Below, in pieces: positions 41,432 through 49,839 of a DNA stretch of 64,000 nt (positions are counted from its first letter, which is position 1; the number at the start of each line of letters is the position of its first letter). The notes under the pieces were generated by a model, which had not been told where the DNA came from, searched no databases, and worked only from the letters and a program-made list of their open reading frames with translations. Origin of the DNA: Prochlorococcus sp. AG-355-P16 (lineage in GTDB: Bacteria; Cyanobacteriota; Cyanobacteriia; PCC-6307; Cyanobiaceae); NCBI GenBank assembly GCA_003278525.1, contig QCEQ01000001.1, positions 1 through 64,000 of the forward strand, in the 5' to 3' direction. The position numbers and the translations under genes are program-made.

Positions 41432-43516
41432 ATGAAAAGAAAACTCTTTTCTGCGATATTAACAGGCACGATGCTAGTAGCTCCTGCCAGTACTCTTGCA
41501 GAAACAAAACGTATTGGTGAGACCAGAGCTCTAATCCCTGAAGCAGGTCTTGCTTTGAACCCTGTCCTGGATGGTAGTAACGGAAACGTTAACTTCCCAT
41601 ATGGAAACTTTAAAGCACTCGCTACTGTTGGCGAAGTAGGAGACAACGGACTTGCACTGACTGGATATCCAGATGGACAGGCAGCATATCTGCTTGATAA
41701 CGATACTATTCGAGTTGTTTATCAGTCCGAATCTTATGCGACCATGGGTAAAGCACCAGTCCCTGAGACTTATAACTGGGTTATGAAAAATGGTGTAACT
41801 TTCAGTGGTTCTCACATTCACACGATTGATTATGATCGTGCAAAATTTGCTAAATTCATGCGAAATGGTTCTTCTGCAGAAGGAATGGTCAAGGACTCTG
41901 GTAAATTATTCAACACAATCTACAACGTATTTGGTGATGAAGTAACGAAGGAGAATTTAGTCTGGGGTAATCAAGCACTTCCCAGTCAACGCATTGTTCC
42001 TTTCCTAGATAAATACAAACTTTCTGAAGCCGACTTCTTCCTACAGTCCTTTTGTGGTGCATGGTATGAACAAGCAAATAAATATGGTAATGGCATAGGG
42101 CTTGAGGATGATGTATGGTTTACTGCTGAAGAGTGGGAAATCGGTCGTATGTTCACTGGCTCTAAAAAGACTGGTAGAACAGAATCTGATAAAACGATGG
42201 GTCTTGCATCAATAGCTGTTGATGTTAAGAACGAAGTTGCCTACACTGCACCTGCTTTAGGTCAGACTGGTTATGAAAAACTCATGCCAATCAACCCTCA
42301 ACACAAAGACTATGTTGTTATTGTTGGTGCTGGTTATAATCACAATCAAGAACCAGCTCCTCTTAAGGTTTATGTCGGCATGAAGGATCGTCTTCCTGAT
42401 GGTTCTGAGATTGATTACTCTACTGCTAATGAGCGCGATGCCTTCCTTGGACGAAATGGTTTGCTCTACGGTCGCATCTACGGATTTGCAATGCCTACAA
42501 AATCTTATGCTGCACTAGGTCTTGAAGCAAATCCTGCCGCAAAGATGATGGATGAGTATTTGCAGAATGCTGATGCGCCTAACTCCTTTGAGGGTCGTTT
42601 CTATCCTACTTCCTATCAATGGGGTGGCTGGGATAATCCAGTCGCAGTAAACAATACTGAGATGATGTTGTGGGAGCAAGCAGATGAACAACCTGAGGGT
42701 TACACCTTCTTTAACGGAGATTCAAAAGCCGAACACCCTGCAGTAGATCCTGATATCAACCGTACTCGTTATGTTCAGAACATGACTAACAAAGGAGGGA
42801 TTCTTGGTTTCGATTTTGGTTTCATTGGAGCCACTCTAGACGCTGCTGATGGTGATCTCCCTGAATTCCTTCCTGCTACTGGTATTCGTGTTGTTCCTGC
42901 CATTGATGGAGCTCTTGTTCTTAAGACTGGTGGTGAAGGTGTTGTGAAGGATGGCTCTGCCGCAATTCATGTTGAGAAAAATAAGGCAGCAATGGTTGCT
43001 CCAGATGGACTTTATTGGACTAAACACGCTGATGGTTCTTTCCTTATCGTTGATGAGGATTCTGGAAACGACTTTGGAGAGCGTAAGTATGTACTTCCCA
43101 TCAAAGAGTCAGATATGACTTTAAGTGAACCGAACACTGGCTACCTATTAGGTCTTGCTGGTGGTAAGCACTCTTCACGTTACGAAGCAGGTGTATCTGC
43201 TCTTGGTGGTGCATTTTCCAAAGCAACTACTTCCGAGTTCTCTGGTTCTTGGAACGTAACTGCTCTGACAGCTAAGAAGTCAAATGGTTTATTCGGAAGC
43301 AAATTCTACTCTATGGATGAACTTGCAGGAACTGGTGAACAAGAGATCATTCAGGGTATTGACACTGACGATCAACTCTTCATCGGTGTTGTTCAAGCCC
43401 GTGGTGAATCAGGTGGTGCGGTTGCTGCAGAAGGTGGTGATGCTGGTGGACAAGTTTTCCAATTCACTTTCAACTTGCCTGAAGAACCAGAGGAAAAGAA
43501 AATTGCTAAGTTCTGA
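41432..43516 (+). CDS. PhoX-like secreted phosphatase (DUF839-type)
   Basis: 694 residues. A signal peptide (LFSAILTGTMLVAPASTLAE), then a large beta-propeller-like domain with LEDDVWFTAEEWEIGRMF, MMLWEQADEQPEGYTFF and Ca-binding-type acidic loops. Length and style match the putative PhoX-type phosphatase of Prochlorococcus phosphate regulons; periplasmic or surface phosphomonoesterase is inferred. GC and codon use (CGT, GGT, AAC) are clearly higher than neighbours. That may reflect high expression or transfer. A Crp-type regulator follows, a perfect terminator lies at 43561, and a Pho-box-like site precedes. Confidence 0.7.
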   Translation: MKRKLFSAILTGTMLVAPASTLAETKRIGETRALIPEAGLALNPVLDGSNGNVNFPYGNFKALATVGEVGDNGLALTGYPDGQAAYLLDNDTIRVVYQSESYATMGKAPVPETYNWVMKNGVTFSGSHIHTIDYDRAKFAKFMRNGSSAEGMVKDSGKLFNTIYNVFGDEVTKENLVWGNQALPSQRIVPFLDKYKLSEADFFLQSFCGAWYEQANKYGNGIGLEDDVWFTAEEWEIGRMFTGSKKTGRTESDKTMGLASIAVDVKNEVAYTAPALGQTGYEKLMPINPQHKDYVVIVGAGYNHNQEPAPLKVYVGMKDRLPDGSEIDYSTANERDAFLGRNGLLYGRIYGFAMPTKSYAALGLEANPAAKMMDEYLQNADAPNSFEGRFYPTSYQWGGWDNPVAVNNTEMMLWEQADEQPEGYTFFNGDSKAEHPAVDPDINRTRYVQNMTNKGGILGFDFGFIGATLDAADGDLPEFLPATGIRVVPAIDGALVLKTGGEGVVKDGSAAIHVEKNKAAMVAPDGLYWTKHADGSFLIVDEDSGNDFGERKYVLPIKESDMTLSEPNTGYLLGLAGGKHSSRYEAGVSALGGAFSKATTSEFSGSWNVTALTAKKSNGLFGSKFYSMDELAGTGEQEIIQGIDTDDQLFIGVVQARGESGGAVAAEGGDAGGQVFQFTFNLPEEPEEKKIAKF

Positions 43517-43560
43517 TTTTAAAACTAAAGTAAGCAATTAAAAATTGCAAGTTTATGAGA

Positions 43561-43599
43561 CCTATAAACTCATTAATACAATGAGTTTATAGGTTTTTT
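43561..43599 (+). terminator. Rho-independent terminator after the PhoX-like gene
   Basis: CCTATAAACTCATT (43561-43574) pairs perfectly with AATGAGTTTATAGG (43580-43593), a 14-bp stem with a 5-base loop, followed by TTTTTT. Confidence 0.92.
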
Positions 43600-43743
43600 A
43601 TATTTTAGAAAAAGAGTTGAAATTCTGATTTATTTATTTTGAGTTAGTCAATTTTTAATCAGATTTGACCAGGGAATTAAATAATTTTTAATTTATTTTT
43701 AACTTTATAAATTTATCGTAAATGCATTTTAAGAAATAAAAAT

Positions 43744-44280
43744 ATGATAATTCCTGAAAAGCAAAATATAGAATTTAAAGAAAATACAATTCTAGAAGTC
43801 AAATCAGGAATATTAATAATGCAATCAAAAATCAAGAATAAGAAAAATATTGTTGGGATAATAAATGAAAATGTTGTAATAAATTTGGAATTATGTAACT
43901 ACGAAAATATTAAATTAATTGCGTTGACAAATTGCGAAATTAAAACAATTAAAAGAGGGCTATTTTTTTCATCTACAGACTTATTAACAAAAAGTCTAAA
44001 AAGAATTGATCAATTGGAAAAACTTTTATTAATAAGTAATATAAAAAAATCAGAAGAAAAACTAAAAGAATTTCTTTTATACTTATCTTCAATTATTGGC
44101 TTAAAAAAAGATAAACATATTTATCTAAATTTAAAAGAATTTAATTTTACCCATAAAATTATTGGTAATTCAATTTCTTCAACAAGAGTAACCGTAACAA
44201 GAAATTTAAAAATACTAGAAAAAAAAGGTTGGCTCAAATTTGAAAAAAAAGGTATTTTAATTCCGTTTAAAGATAATTAA
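43744..44280 (+). CDS. Crp/Fnr-family transcription regulator
   Basis: 178 residues. Residues 1-80 resemble a reduced cyclic-nucleotide-type beta barrel without a phosphate-binding cassette. A dimer helix (about 85-105) follows. Then a winged helix: NFTHKIIGNSISSTRVTVTR and NLKILEKKGWLKFEKKGILI. Marine picocyanobacteria place the CRP-type regulator PtrA beside PhoX-like genes; the same neighbourhood here suggests a phosphate-linked role (inference). Effector unknown. Confidence 0.8.
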   Translation: MIIPEKQNIEFKENTILEVKSGILIMQSKIKNKKNIVGIINENVVINLELCNYENIKLIALTNCEIKTIKRGLFFSSTDLLTKSLKRIDQLEKLLLISNIKKSEEKLKEFLLYLSSIIGLKKDKHIYLNLKEFNFTHKIIGNSISSTRVTVTRNLKILEKKGWLKFEKKGILIPFKDN

Positions 44281-44332
44281 CCAAGCCTTAATAAAATAGA
44301 TTTATTTTATATATACAAACAATATCTTTATT

Positions 44333-44638
44333 ATGTCTTGTTCTATAACATCTGTTTTTACTTTTAGAATTGAAAGCACTTTCGATGAATGGGCAGCAAT
44401 ATTTGATAGTGCAGAAGCAGATAAAAGGCATTCAGAATTTGATATTAAGCCACTTTTTAGAGGAGTAAGTAAGAAAGATCCTCAAAAAGTTATTGTTATT
44501 CATCAAGCTCCAGAAGGTAATGTTCAAAAGTTTGTAGAAGCTAATGGAGACTGGATGGCAACTCATAGAGTTGACTTATCAACAATGGAAGAATCATCTT
44601 GGACTTCTTCAGCAACAACGGAGAATTGTTGTGATTAA
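44333..44638 (+). CDS. DUF3764 protein
   Basis: 101 residues: FTFRIESTFDEWAAIFDSAE, FRGVSKKDPQKVIVIHQAPE, GDWMATHRVD. This is the DUF3764 pattern of marine cyanobacteria, probably a dimeric alpha/beta-barrel fold. The C-terminal CC is unusual. The next gene starts 4 bases later, suggesting one transcript. Function unknown. Confidence 0.8.
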   Translation: MSCSITSVFTFRIESTFDEWAAIFDSAEADKRHSEFDIKPLFRGVSKKDPQKVIVIHQAPEGNVQKFVEANGDWMATHRVDLSTMEESSWTSSATTENCCD

Positions 44639-44641
44639 GAA

Positions 44642-44890
44642 ATGAAAAGACTACTATTCCCACTACTAGCTCTCTCCACTATTTTCGTTGCGAGTTGTTC
44701 TAATAACTCAAACAAAATAGATACTCAAAAGATTTCTGAAACCCAAAAGCAGAGAGAAATTTGTCTCAATTGGTATGGCTACAGAATTGATACCAATAAA
44801 GCAATTAATGATTTAAATCTAAAAATTGAAACCGAATCAGAATTAATGGCTTACTGTGATTTCTTTAAGAATGTAGCTGATACGAAATAG
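44642..44890 (+). CDS. Small lipoprotein, 82 aa
   Basis: Signal with lipobox LLALSTIFVASC, then an Asn/Lys-rich linker and REICLNWYGYRIDTNKAIND and ELMAYCDFF. Lipidated at the Cys about residue 19. Unknown function; downstream of DUF3764. Confidence 0.7.
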   Translation: MKRLLFPLLALSTIFVASCSNNSNKIDTQKISETQKQREICLNWYGYRIDTNKAINDLNLKIETESELMAYCDFFKNVADTK

Positions 44891-44906
44891 ATTTTTACAA
44901 AAGAAT

Positions 44907-45077
44907 TTATTTTTTGGTATCTTGCGATCTCATTTCTTTTTGTGCTTCCCTAATTCTTTCTTCAAAGACTGATCTTCTATATGGAGTAACTTCTCCATTT
45001 TTAGTTGCCAAGATTTGGGCTTCATAAAGCCTCTTGGCTCTTGTAATTTTTTCTCTTATTTGAGAGAGCTCATTCAT
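44907..45077 (-). CDS. Small helical hypothetical protein, 56 aa
   Basis: ATG at 45077 (ATGAATG, a second ATG 4 bases on). NELSQIREKITRAKRLYEAQ, then NGEVTPYRRSVFEERIREAQ. Charged and soluble. No family recognised. Confidence 0.6.
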   Translation of the reverse strand: MNELSQIREKITRAKRLYEAQILATKNGEVTPYRRSVFEERIREAQKEMRSQDTKK

Positions 45078-45229
45078 GATCTTATGCAGTTAATGAGAAT
45101 CCCGTTCCCTATTCTCATATCATGCGTCCAAATAAATTGGATGAACGTAAAAGTAAGCTAACATTAAAAAAAGAAGTTCGGATTTAAGATATATTTAAAA
45201 AATCTTTAAAAGTAGTTTTTAATAAAATT

Positions 45230-45484
45230 TTAAATAGAAATTTTATCTAGAGGTAAAATATTCTGGGCATCAATTGAGTCCAAATGAATTTCATTCTCTG
45301 TATCTTTATACAATCTTCTAGATTGTGGTGATTTAAGGGCGTTATTGTAATTTTCAATAAATTCCGAATCATCCAAAATAGATTTATTTTCTCTTTTAAA
45401 ACTTTCTTTATAAGAATATTTGATATGCCCTATTTCTTGGGATTGATTTGAGTTTTTGGGAGAAGGTGAATTTTTTTTTAACAT
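45230..45484 (-). CDS. Hypothetical protein, 84 aa
   Basis: ATG at 45484. Low-complexity polar N-terminus (NSPSPKNSNQSQEI), then KYSYKESFKRENKSI and LDSIDAQNILPLDKISI. No membrane segment. Unknown. Confidence 0.5.
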   Translation of the reverse strand: MLKKNSPSPKNSNQSQEIGHIKYSYKESFKRENKSILDDSEFIENYNNALKSPQSRRLYKDTENEIHLDSIDAQNILPLDKISI

Positions 45485-45701
45485 TTATTATTTTTTTTAT
45501 ATGATTGTCTTCAATATTCAAGGCGATAAAATATAAAAGACTAGTTTAACCTAAGATTATTGGATTAAGAAGTTATTAAGTAAAAAATAAATTTGTTTAA
45601 AAAATTTCTAAATTTCTAAATTAAATATTTTTTCTAATAGTCAAAAGTTTATTTAATAAGAATTTAATTAAAAGTTAACAATAGAGACCTATGAGATAAA
45701 T

Positions 45702-45854
45702 ATGAACAAAAATCAACTTATTAACTTCATTACATTTTCAATTCTTGAAAGTAAAAGAGTTGAAGACAGATTATGTAGAAAAGAAATTTATAGCTATCTT
45801 ACCCAACTAAATAAAAGACAATTAAAAGCAATTACAAGTGAATTTATCATTTAA
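45702..45854 (+). CDS. MDK-HLI micro-protein, copy 3
   Basis: 50 residues from the ATG at 45702: MNKNQLINFITFSILESKRV, then YLTQLNKRQLKAITSEFII. The most divergent family member, keeping LNxxQL...SEFI(I/L) at the C-terminus. Directly followed by the lipoprotein at 45862. Confidence 0.7.
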   Translation: MNKNQLINFITFSILESKRVEDRLCRKEIYSYLTQLNKRQLKAITSEFII

Positions 45855-45861
45855 AAAAAAT

Positions 45862-46284
45862 ATGAAAAAGCTTCTGGTTGTATTTGTTCTTATTCTTACT
45901 TCTTGCAGTACAAAAGATGAATTATCCATTACCCAAGATGAATTATCCATTACCCAAGATGAATTATCCATTACAAAAGATGAAATTTCGATCACGAAAG
46001 GTGAATCATCCATTACTGATGAAAAAAAATTATTTTATGTAACTAAAGAAACTGCTGTTCGTCTTTGTGGAGGTAAATCCAGAATAATTGAAAGTGAAAA
46101 TGAAGAAATCATCAAAATAGAAGTCAAAGATTTTTCAAATGTTGAAAAAGAAAAATTTGTTCAATTTACTCTCGTTGAGACAGATAGAAAAGGTGGTAAA
46201 TATAGAATTGTTAATTGTTATCCAAATAAAGATCCTAAAAAATCGGTAATTAAAACAATCAAGACTAATTACAAATTAAATTAG
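45862..46284 (+). CDS. ENEEI-family lipoprotein with heptad repeats, copy 2
   Basis: 140 residues from the ATG at 45862. Lipobox LVVFVLILTSC, then five seven-residue repeats (DELSITQ type), then the shared domain with CGGKSRIIESENEEIIKI, ETDRKGGKYRIVNCYP and IKTIKTNYKLN. The repeats form a spacer between the lipid anchor and the domain, which the copy at 40858 lacks. The frame is open to a GTG at 45838, but the lipoprotein signal needs the ATG. Confidence 0.8.
   Translation: MKKLLVVFVLILTSCSTKDELSITQDELSITQDELSITKDEISITKGESSITDEKKLFYVTKETAVRLCGGKSRIIESENEEIIKIEVKDFSNVEKEKFVQFTLVETDRKGGKYRIVNCYPNKDPKKSVIKTIKTNYKLN
45916..46020 (+). repeat. Five tandem 21-bp coding repeats
   Basis: GATGAATTATCCATTACCCA-type units repeat five times in frame: the first two are identical, the third nearly so, the last two diverged. 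The gradient suggests recent slippage expansion at one end. Confidence 0.9.
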
Positions 46285-46304
46285 TCTTAGGTCAACTAGA
46301 TAAA

Positions 46305-46658
46305 ATGAAAATATTTAAATTTCTATTTGTAATTCCTGTAATAACTTTAATAATTATTTTTCAAACCTCTTTGCAAAATAGATATCTAATGGCTTCTGAA
46401 ATTAGAGATGGAGAAACAATTTTTAGAAATGTTTGTACAGGCTGCCATGTAAGAGGTGGATCAGTTGTTCTTAAAGGATCCAAATCATTAAAACTTTCCG
46501 ACCTTGAAAAAAGAGGAATTTCAGATGAGAAATCAATAGCAAAAATAGCTAATGAGGGGATAGGTTATATGAAGGGTTATAAAAATAAATTAAAGGATGG
46601 AGAGGATAAGGTTCTTGCACAATGGATTATTCAAAATGCAGAAAAGGGTTGGGAGTAA
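46305..46658 (+). CDS. Cytochrome c6-like protein
   Basis: 117 residues. A signal-type helix (LFVIPVITLIIIFQTSL), then heme motif CTGCH in IFRNVCTGCHVRGG, the VLKGSKSLKLSDLEKRGIS segment typical of cytochrome c553, and a Met in GIGYMKGYKNKL as likely axial ligand. Thylakoid-lumen or periplasmic electron carrier. Divergent from the main PetJ type; exact partner unknown. The next gene starts one base after its stop. Confidence 0.85.
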   Translation: MKIFKFLFVIPVITLIIIFQTSLQNRYLMASEIRDGETIFRNVCTGCHVRGGSVVLKGSKSLKLSDLEKRGISDEKSIAKIANEGIGYMKGYKNKLKDGEDKVLAQWIIQNAEKGWE

Positions 46659-47027
46659 ATGAAAAGTGTACTTCTTGCATCGTTTTTATTTCTATTAGCT
46701 GAATTCTCTTTTGCTGAGGAATTAACTAATTACACAATTACATCTGATTCTCAAGTTAATACTTTAGAAGGAGATTTAGAGGCTAAGGGAAATGTAGTCA
46801 TTAAGAGTAATAGTAGTAATTTTGAGGCTTATTCTGACAAGCTTTCTTTTGACAAGGATGATAAATCTCTAAAACTTATTGGTAATGTATATGTTAAAAA
46901 TTTAGAGTCTGAAGGAATTTCAATTGAAGAAACGTCTGGAGATGAGTTGACCATATTTACTGATACAGGAATTTTTGAATTCAAATCTCAAAATAAAAAC
47001 AGAGTAACAACAAAAATTAAATTCTAA
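46659..47027 (+). CDS. LptA/OstA-like periplasmic protein
   Basis: 122 residues with signal peptide (VLLASFLFLLAEFSFAEE), then beta-jellyroll repeats NTLEGDLEAKGNVVIKS and YSDKLSFDKDDKSLKLIGNV, the pattern of LptA/OstA domains that carry lipopolysaccharide across the periplasm. Short, single domain. It directly abuts the cytochrome gene. Confidence 0.8.
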   Translation: MKSVLLASFLFLLAEFSFAEELTNYTITSDSQVNTLEGDLEAKGNVVIKSNSSNFEAYSDKLSFDKDDKSLKLIGNVYVKNLESEGISIEETSGDELTIFTDTGIFEFKSQNKNRVTTKIKF

Positions 47028-47138
47028 ATAAAGGCTTGCTTTTAAAAAAAAATTTGTATTAAAAGGAAATTTTAAATGAGATTTAAAGCTGCTTTAATCT
47101 AGATAATCTAAAAGGAAATAGTAGAAATAATTATTATT

Positions 47139-47303
47139 ATGCATCCAAGCAAAGTAATAACTGATCCAAGAATTAATGACACTTATTATGATCCAGATTT
47201 AGATAAGCTTTATCAATACGTTAAACTTGGAGATTATCCTCCAGAATGGATTGATACAACTCCATATAAAGAGGATGATTTTTTTTCTTCATTCGGATAC
47301 TAA
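47139..47303 (+). CDS. Small hypothetical protein, 54 aa
   Basis: ATG at 47139: MHPSKVITDPRINDTYYDPD, then YVKLGDYPPEWIDTTPYKED. Acidic, Tyr/Pro-rich, soluble. Overlap-free, 5 bases before the amidohydrolase-like start. Unknown. Confidence 0.6.
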   Translation: MHPSKVITDPRINDTYYDPDLDKLYQYVKLGDYPPEWIDTTPYKEDDFFSSFGY

Positions 47304-47308
47304 AGCAA

Positions 47309-48265
47309 TTGTATATCAATACTTTTTCAAACCTTAAAAGGTTATTCAAAATTGGGATATTTACTGCCCTTTTATCCACCTTTAAAGTCTATTGTTATGA
47401 AGGCCCGCTTTTTGATGCAATGGCCCAATTAGATGAAAGACCAGGATTTGAAAAATCCATTTCTAGAGTGAGAGATGCTGGAATTTATAAGATTGCTCTT
47501 TTTGCCAGAAGTAGAAAATACTTAGGTGAAAATGAAAAAGCATTACTCAATTTGCATAGAGACAACAAAGATTTAATAGTGCTTGGTGCACCAAAGTATT
47601 TTTTGCATGAAAATGACATTGGTAAATCCTTCACAAAGCGAACTTTGAAAAATATTGATAAATATAAATATTCTTTTGTAGGAGAAATCTTATTCACTCA
47701 TGCAGATAAGACTCATGGTAGACAGCATGAATCAGGAGAAACATATTTAGACCCATCAGGAAAAGGGTTTACTGACTTTTTAGTGAAGTTTTCTTCAAAG
47801 AATATTCCTGTTATGACACATTGGGAGTTTTATGATTGGGAAAGAGACTGGCCTAAATTTTCTAAACTTTTCCTTGATTTCCCAAATCAAAAATTCATAA
47901 TACCTCATATGGGTTTTGGGAGTCCAAAACAGGTTAGATTAATCCTTTCAACTCATGACAATGTATATATGACAATATCGAAAAAAAGTAGAGATAAAGG
48001 AAACATCTCTGATCCTATTAAACAATCTAAATTTGGATCTGGATTTTTAAATTATAAAAAGCAATTAAAAGATGAATGGAAAAAAATCTTAATCGAGTAT
48101 CAAAATAAATTGTTATTTGCCACTGATGCGCATAAAAAGCACCGTTGGAAAAAATATTCAAAAACAGTGAAGTTATATCGTGATATTTTAAATCAATTAC
48201 CTGAAGAAGTTTCTAAAAAGATTGCTTACTTAAATGCTGAAAGGATTTATGACATAAAAAATTAG
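47309..48265 (+). CDS. Secreted amidohydrolase-like TIM-barrel protein
   Basis: 318 residues from a TTG at 47309. A signal-like helix (FKIGIFTALLSTFKVYCYEG), then barrel motifs: GEILFTHADKTHG, IPVMTHWEFYDWERD, NQKFIIPHMGFG and LLFATDAHKKHRW. His/Asp residues at strand ends suit a metal-dependent hydrolase of the amidohydrolase_2 kind. Secretion of such an enzyme is unusual; the target is unknown. Confidence 0.7.
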   Translation: MYINTFSNLKRLFKIGIFTALLSTFKVYCYEGPLFDAMAQLDERPGFEKSISRVRDAGIYKIALFARSRKYLGENEKALLNLHRDNKDLIVLGAPKYFLHENDIGKSFTKRTLKNIDKYKYSFVGEILFTHADKTHGRQHESGETYLDPSGKGFTDFLVKFSSKNIPVMTHWEFYDWERDWPKFSKLFLDFPNQKFIIPHMGFGSPKQVRLILSTHDNVYMTISKKSRDKGNISDPIKQSKFGSGFLNYKKQLKDEWKKILIEYQNKLLFATDAHKKHRWKKYSKTVKLYRDILNQLPEEVSKKIAYLNAERIYDIKN

Positions 48266-48306
48266 AGAATTAAAAAAAGATTTAAATACTAGTAAACGTT
48301 TTTGGG

Positions 48307-48393
48307 ATGGCTGATAAGAAAAAGAAAAAGAAATGCAAAAAGAAAAAATGTTCAAACTGGAAAGGGGGTAAATGTATTTGTTATGGCCAATAG
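48307..48393 (+). CDS. Lys/Cys-rich micro-peptide, 28 aa
   Basis: ATG at 48307 encodes MADKKKKKKCKKKKCSNWKG then GKCICYGQ: half lysine with four Cys in a CxxxxC...CxC pattern. Suggests a metal- or nucleic-acid-binding peptide. It overlaps a longer frame that continues to 49501, but that gene's signal peptide starts at 48452. Confidence 0.5.
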   Translation: MADKKKKKKCKKKKCSNWKGGKCICYGQ

Positions 48394-48404
48394 ACTAGAT
48401 ACGG

Positions 48405-48451
48405 TGATTGAAAGTCGATATAAAATTGGAGAGATAAAACCCTCTCTTTTT
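48405..48451 (+). promoter_or_regulatory. Leader element copy D
   Basis: TGATTGAAAGTCGATATAAA, then GAGAG-ATAAAACC-CTCTC and TTTTT ending at the GTG start of the secreted protein at 48452. Same order as copies A-C. Confidence 0.55.
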
Positions 48452-49501
48452 GTGAAAAAATTATTATACATTTTTCTAGTATTGATGTCTTTTACCACTG
48501 GTAATTCATACTCATGGGAAAAGGTACCTGTTCCAGATTCTGTAGATAAAAAAACAAAATCTCCTTGGAATTTTTCTGAAGACTTTGAAAATCAAGAAGA
48601 AGGAAAATTAAAAGTTGCCAACCCTAACTCTTCATCCTCAAATTCTCCTTCTGGTGGGGGTACAGAAAAATCATTCAACCAAATATTTCGAATCTACGAT
48701 AAGGGAGCAGGTTTAAAACCATTTAGAATTAAAAAAGATCTTGATGGCAATAAGTATCTTGAAGTTACAGTGAAACATGGATGGAATAATGATCCTCTTA
48801 AAGAAGGTTCAGGAAAAGAAACAGAAAGAGCAATATTTGAGACAAAGCAAAGAAGCACTTTAAATAAAGAAATATGGATTGGTTTTAAAACAAGACTTCC
48901 TAAAGATTTTAAACATACAGATGGCAGAGTAACGTTTTTTGAATTTAAAAATCGACATGTATATATGAGAACGCATCCTCTTGTAAGAATAAGTTTTGAT
49001 GACACTGGAAAAACATTAAAAATATCAGGTAATACTGCCGGTACTGGTTTCAATAGAAGGAATAAAGAAGATAATATTAAGCATCGCATTGATATAAAAT
49101 ATAAAAAAAATGATTCAAATTGGTTTGTGCGTAATGAAAAAACTAGAGGTGAAAAAAAAATAAAAAATAATTTTAAACTCACACCGAACAAAACATTTAG
49201 TGTGACTCAATTAGGTGAATGGAGCACGTATAAAATTGGAATCTACAATACAAAGGATGATGATGGTTTTGTAAAAGTCTTCAAAGATAAGAAATTAATA
49301 TTTGATTACAAAGGTATAACATCTGACTGGAAAGGAAAATACACTGGTACTAATGTAAGAATAGGTGTTTATAGACACTCGGGAAAACAAATTGGAATTG
49401 AATACCCCGATCAATCTATCCATTTTGATGATTTTATTGTCGTCTCAGATCAAAAAACTTTAGACCAATTGATCAGAAAGAATGAAAAACCCAATGATTG
49501 A
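48452..49501 (+). CDS. Secreted polysaccharide-lyase/lectin-like protein
   Basis: 349 residues from a GTG at 48452: signal peptide (KKLLYIFLVLMSFTTGNSYS), then a jelly-roll: RAIFETKQRSTLNKEIWIGF, VTFFEFKNRHVYMRT, GIYNTKDDDGFVKVFKDKKL and SIHFDDFIV. The pattern resembles heparin-lyase-I-type (PF14099-like) concanavalin folds, so it may bind or cut an exopolysaccharide. The frame continues upstream to 48302, but that reading would bury the signal peptide. Confidence 0.65.
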   Translation: MKKLLYIFLVLMSFTTGNSYSWEKVPVPDSVDKKTKSPWNFSEDFENQEEGKLKVANPNSSSSNSPSGGGTEKSFNQIFRIYDKGAGLKPFRIKKDLDGNKYLEVTVKHGWNNDPLKEGSGKETERAIFETKQRSTLNKEIWIGFKTRLPKDFKHTDGRVTFFEFKNRHVYMRTHPLVRISFDDTGKTLKISGNTAGTGFNRRNKEDNIKHRIDIKYKKNDSNWFVRNEKTRGEKKIKNNFKLTPNKTFSVTQLGEWSTYKIGIYNTKDDDGFVKVFKDKKLIFDYKGITSDWKGKYTGTNVRIGVYRHSGKQIGIEYPDQSIHFDDFIVVSDQKTLDQLIRKNEKPND

Positions 49502-49635
49502 TTAAATTAAATTAAATTGAAAGAGTGGTAACTATATTCTTAACGATATTATGTAGATAATTTAACCAGAATTTAAAGTGAGGGACTCGCATTTTGAAGA
49601 AAAGAAAGAGAATATAAAGAAAAAAGGTAATTCCA

Positions 49636-49839
49636 ATGGAATCAACCAAAATACCAAAAATGATTATTAAAAAACAACTTAAAAAGGGAGTTATTAAGAA
49701 ACAGCTTAAAAAGGTTGATAAAGCAATTGTTGAAATTGCAGAAATGAAATTTGAAAATTATGAAGAAAAAGAAGAAAAACTAGATGCGCTTGTTTTTTTA
49801 AAGAATCAAATATTGACAGAAGCTAGGGAATTACTATGA
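49636..49839 (+). CDS. Small basic helical protein, 67 aa
   Basis: ATG at 49636: KIPKMIIKKQLKKGVIKKQL contains a KKQLKK repeat, then a charged helix (NYEEKEEKLDALVFLKNQIL). ATGA overlap with the next gene shows coupling. Unknown. Confidence 0.6.
   Translation: MESTKIPKMIIKKQLKKGVIKKQLKKVDKAIVEIAEMKFENYEEKEEKLDALVFLKNQILTEARELL

Noticed and set aside
48302..48451. N-terminal extension of the secreted lyase-like gene
   Set aside because: It would bury a clear signal peptide starting at the GTG 48452, and overlaps the leader element and the Lys/Cys peptide.
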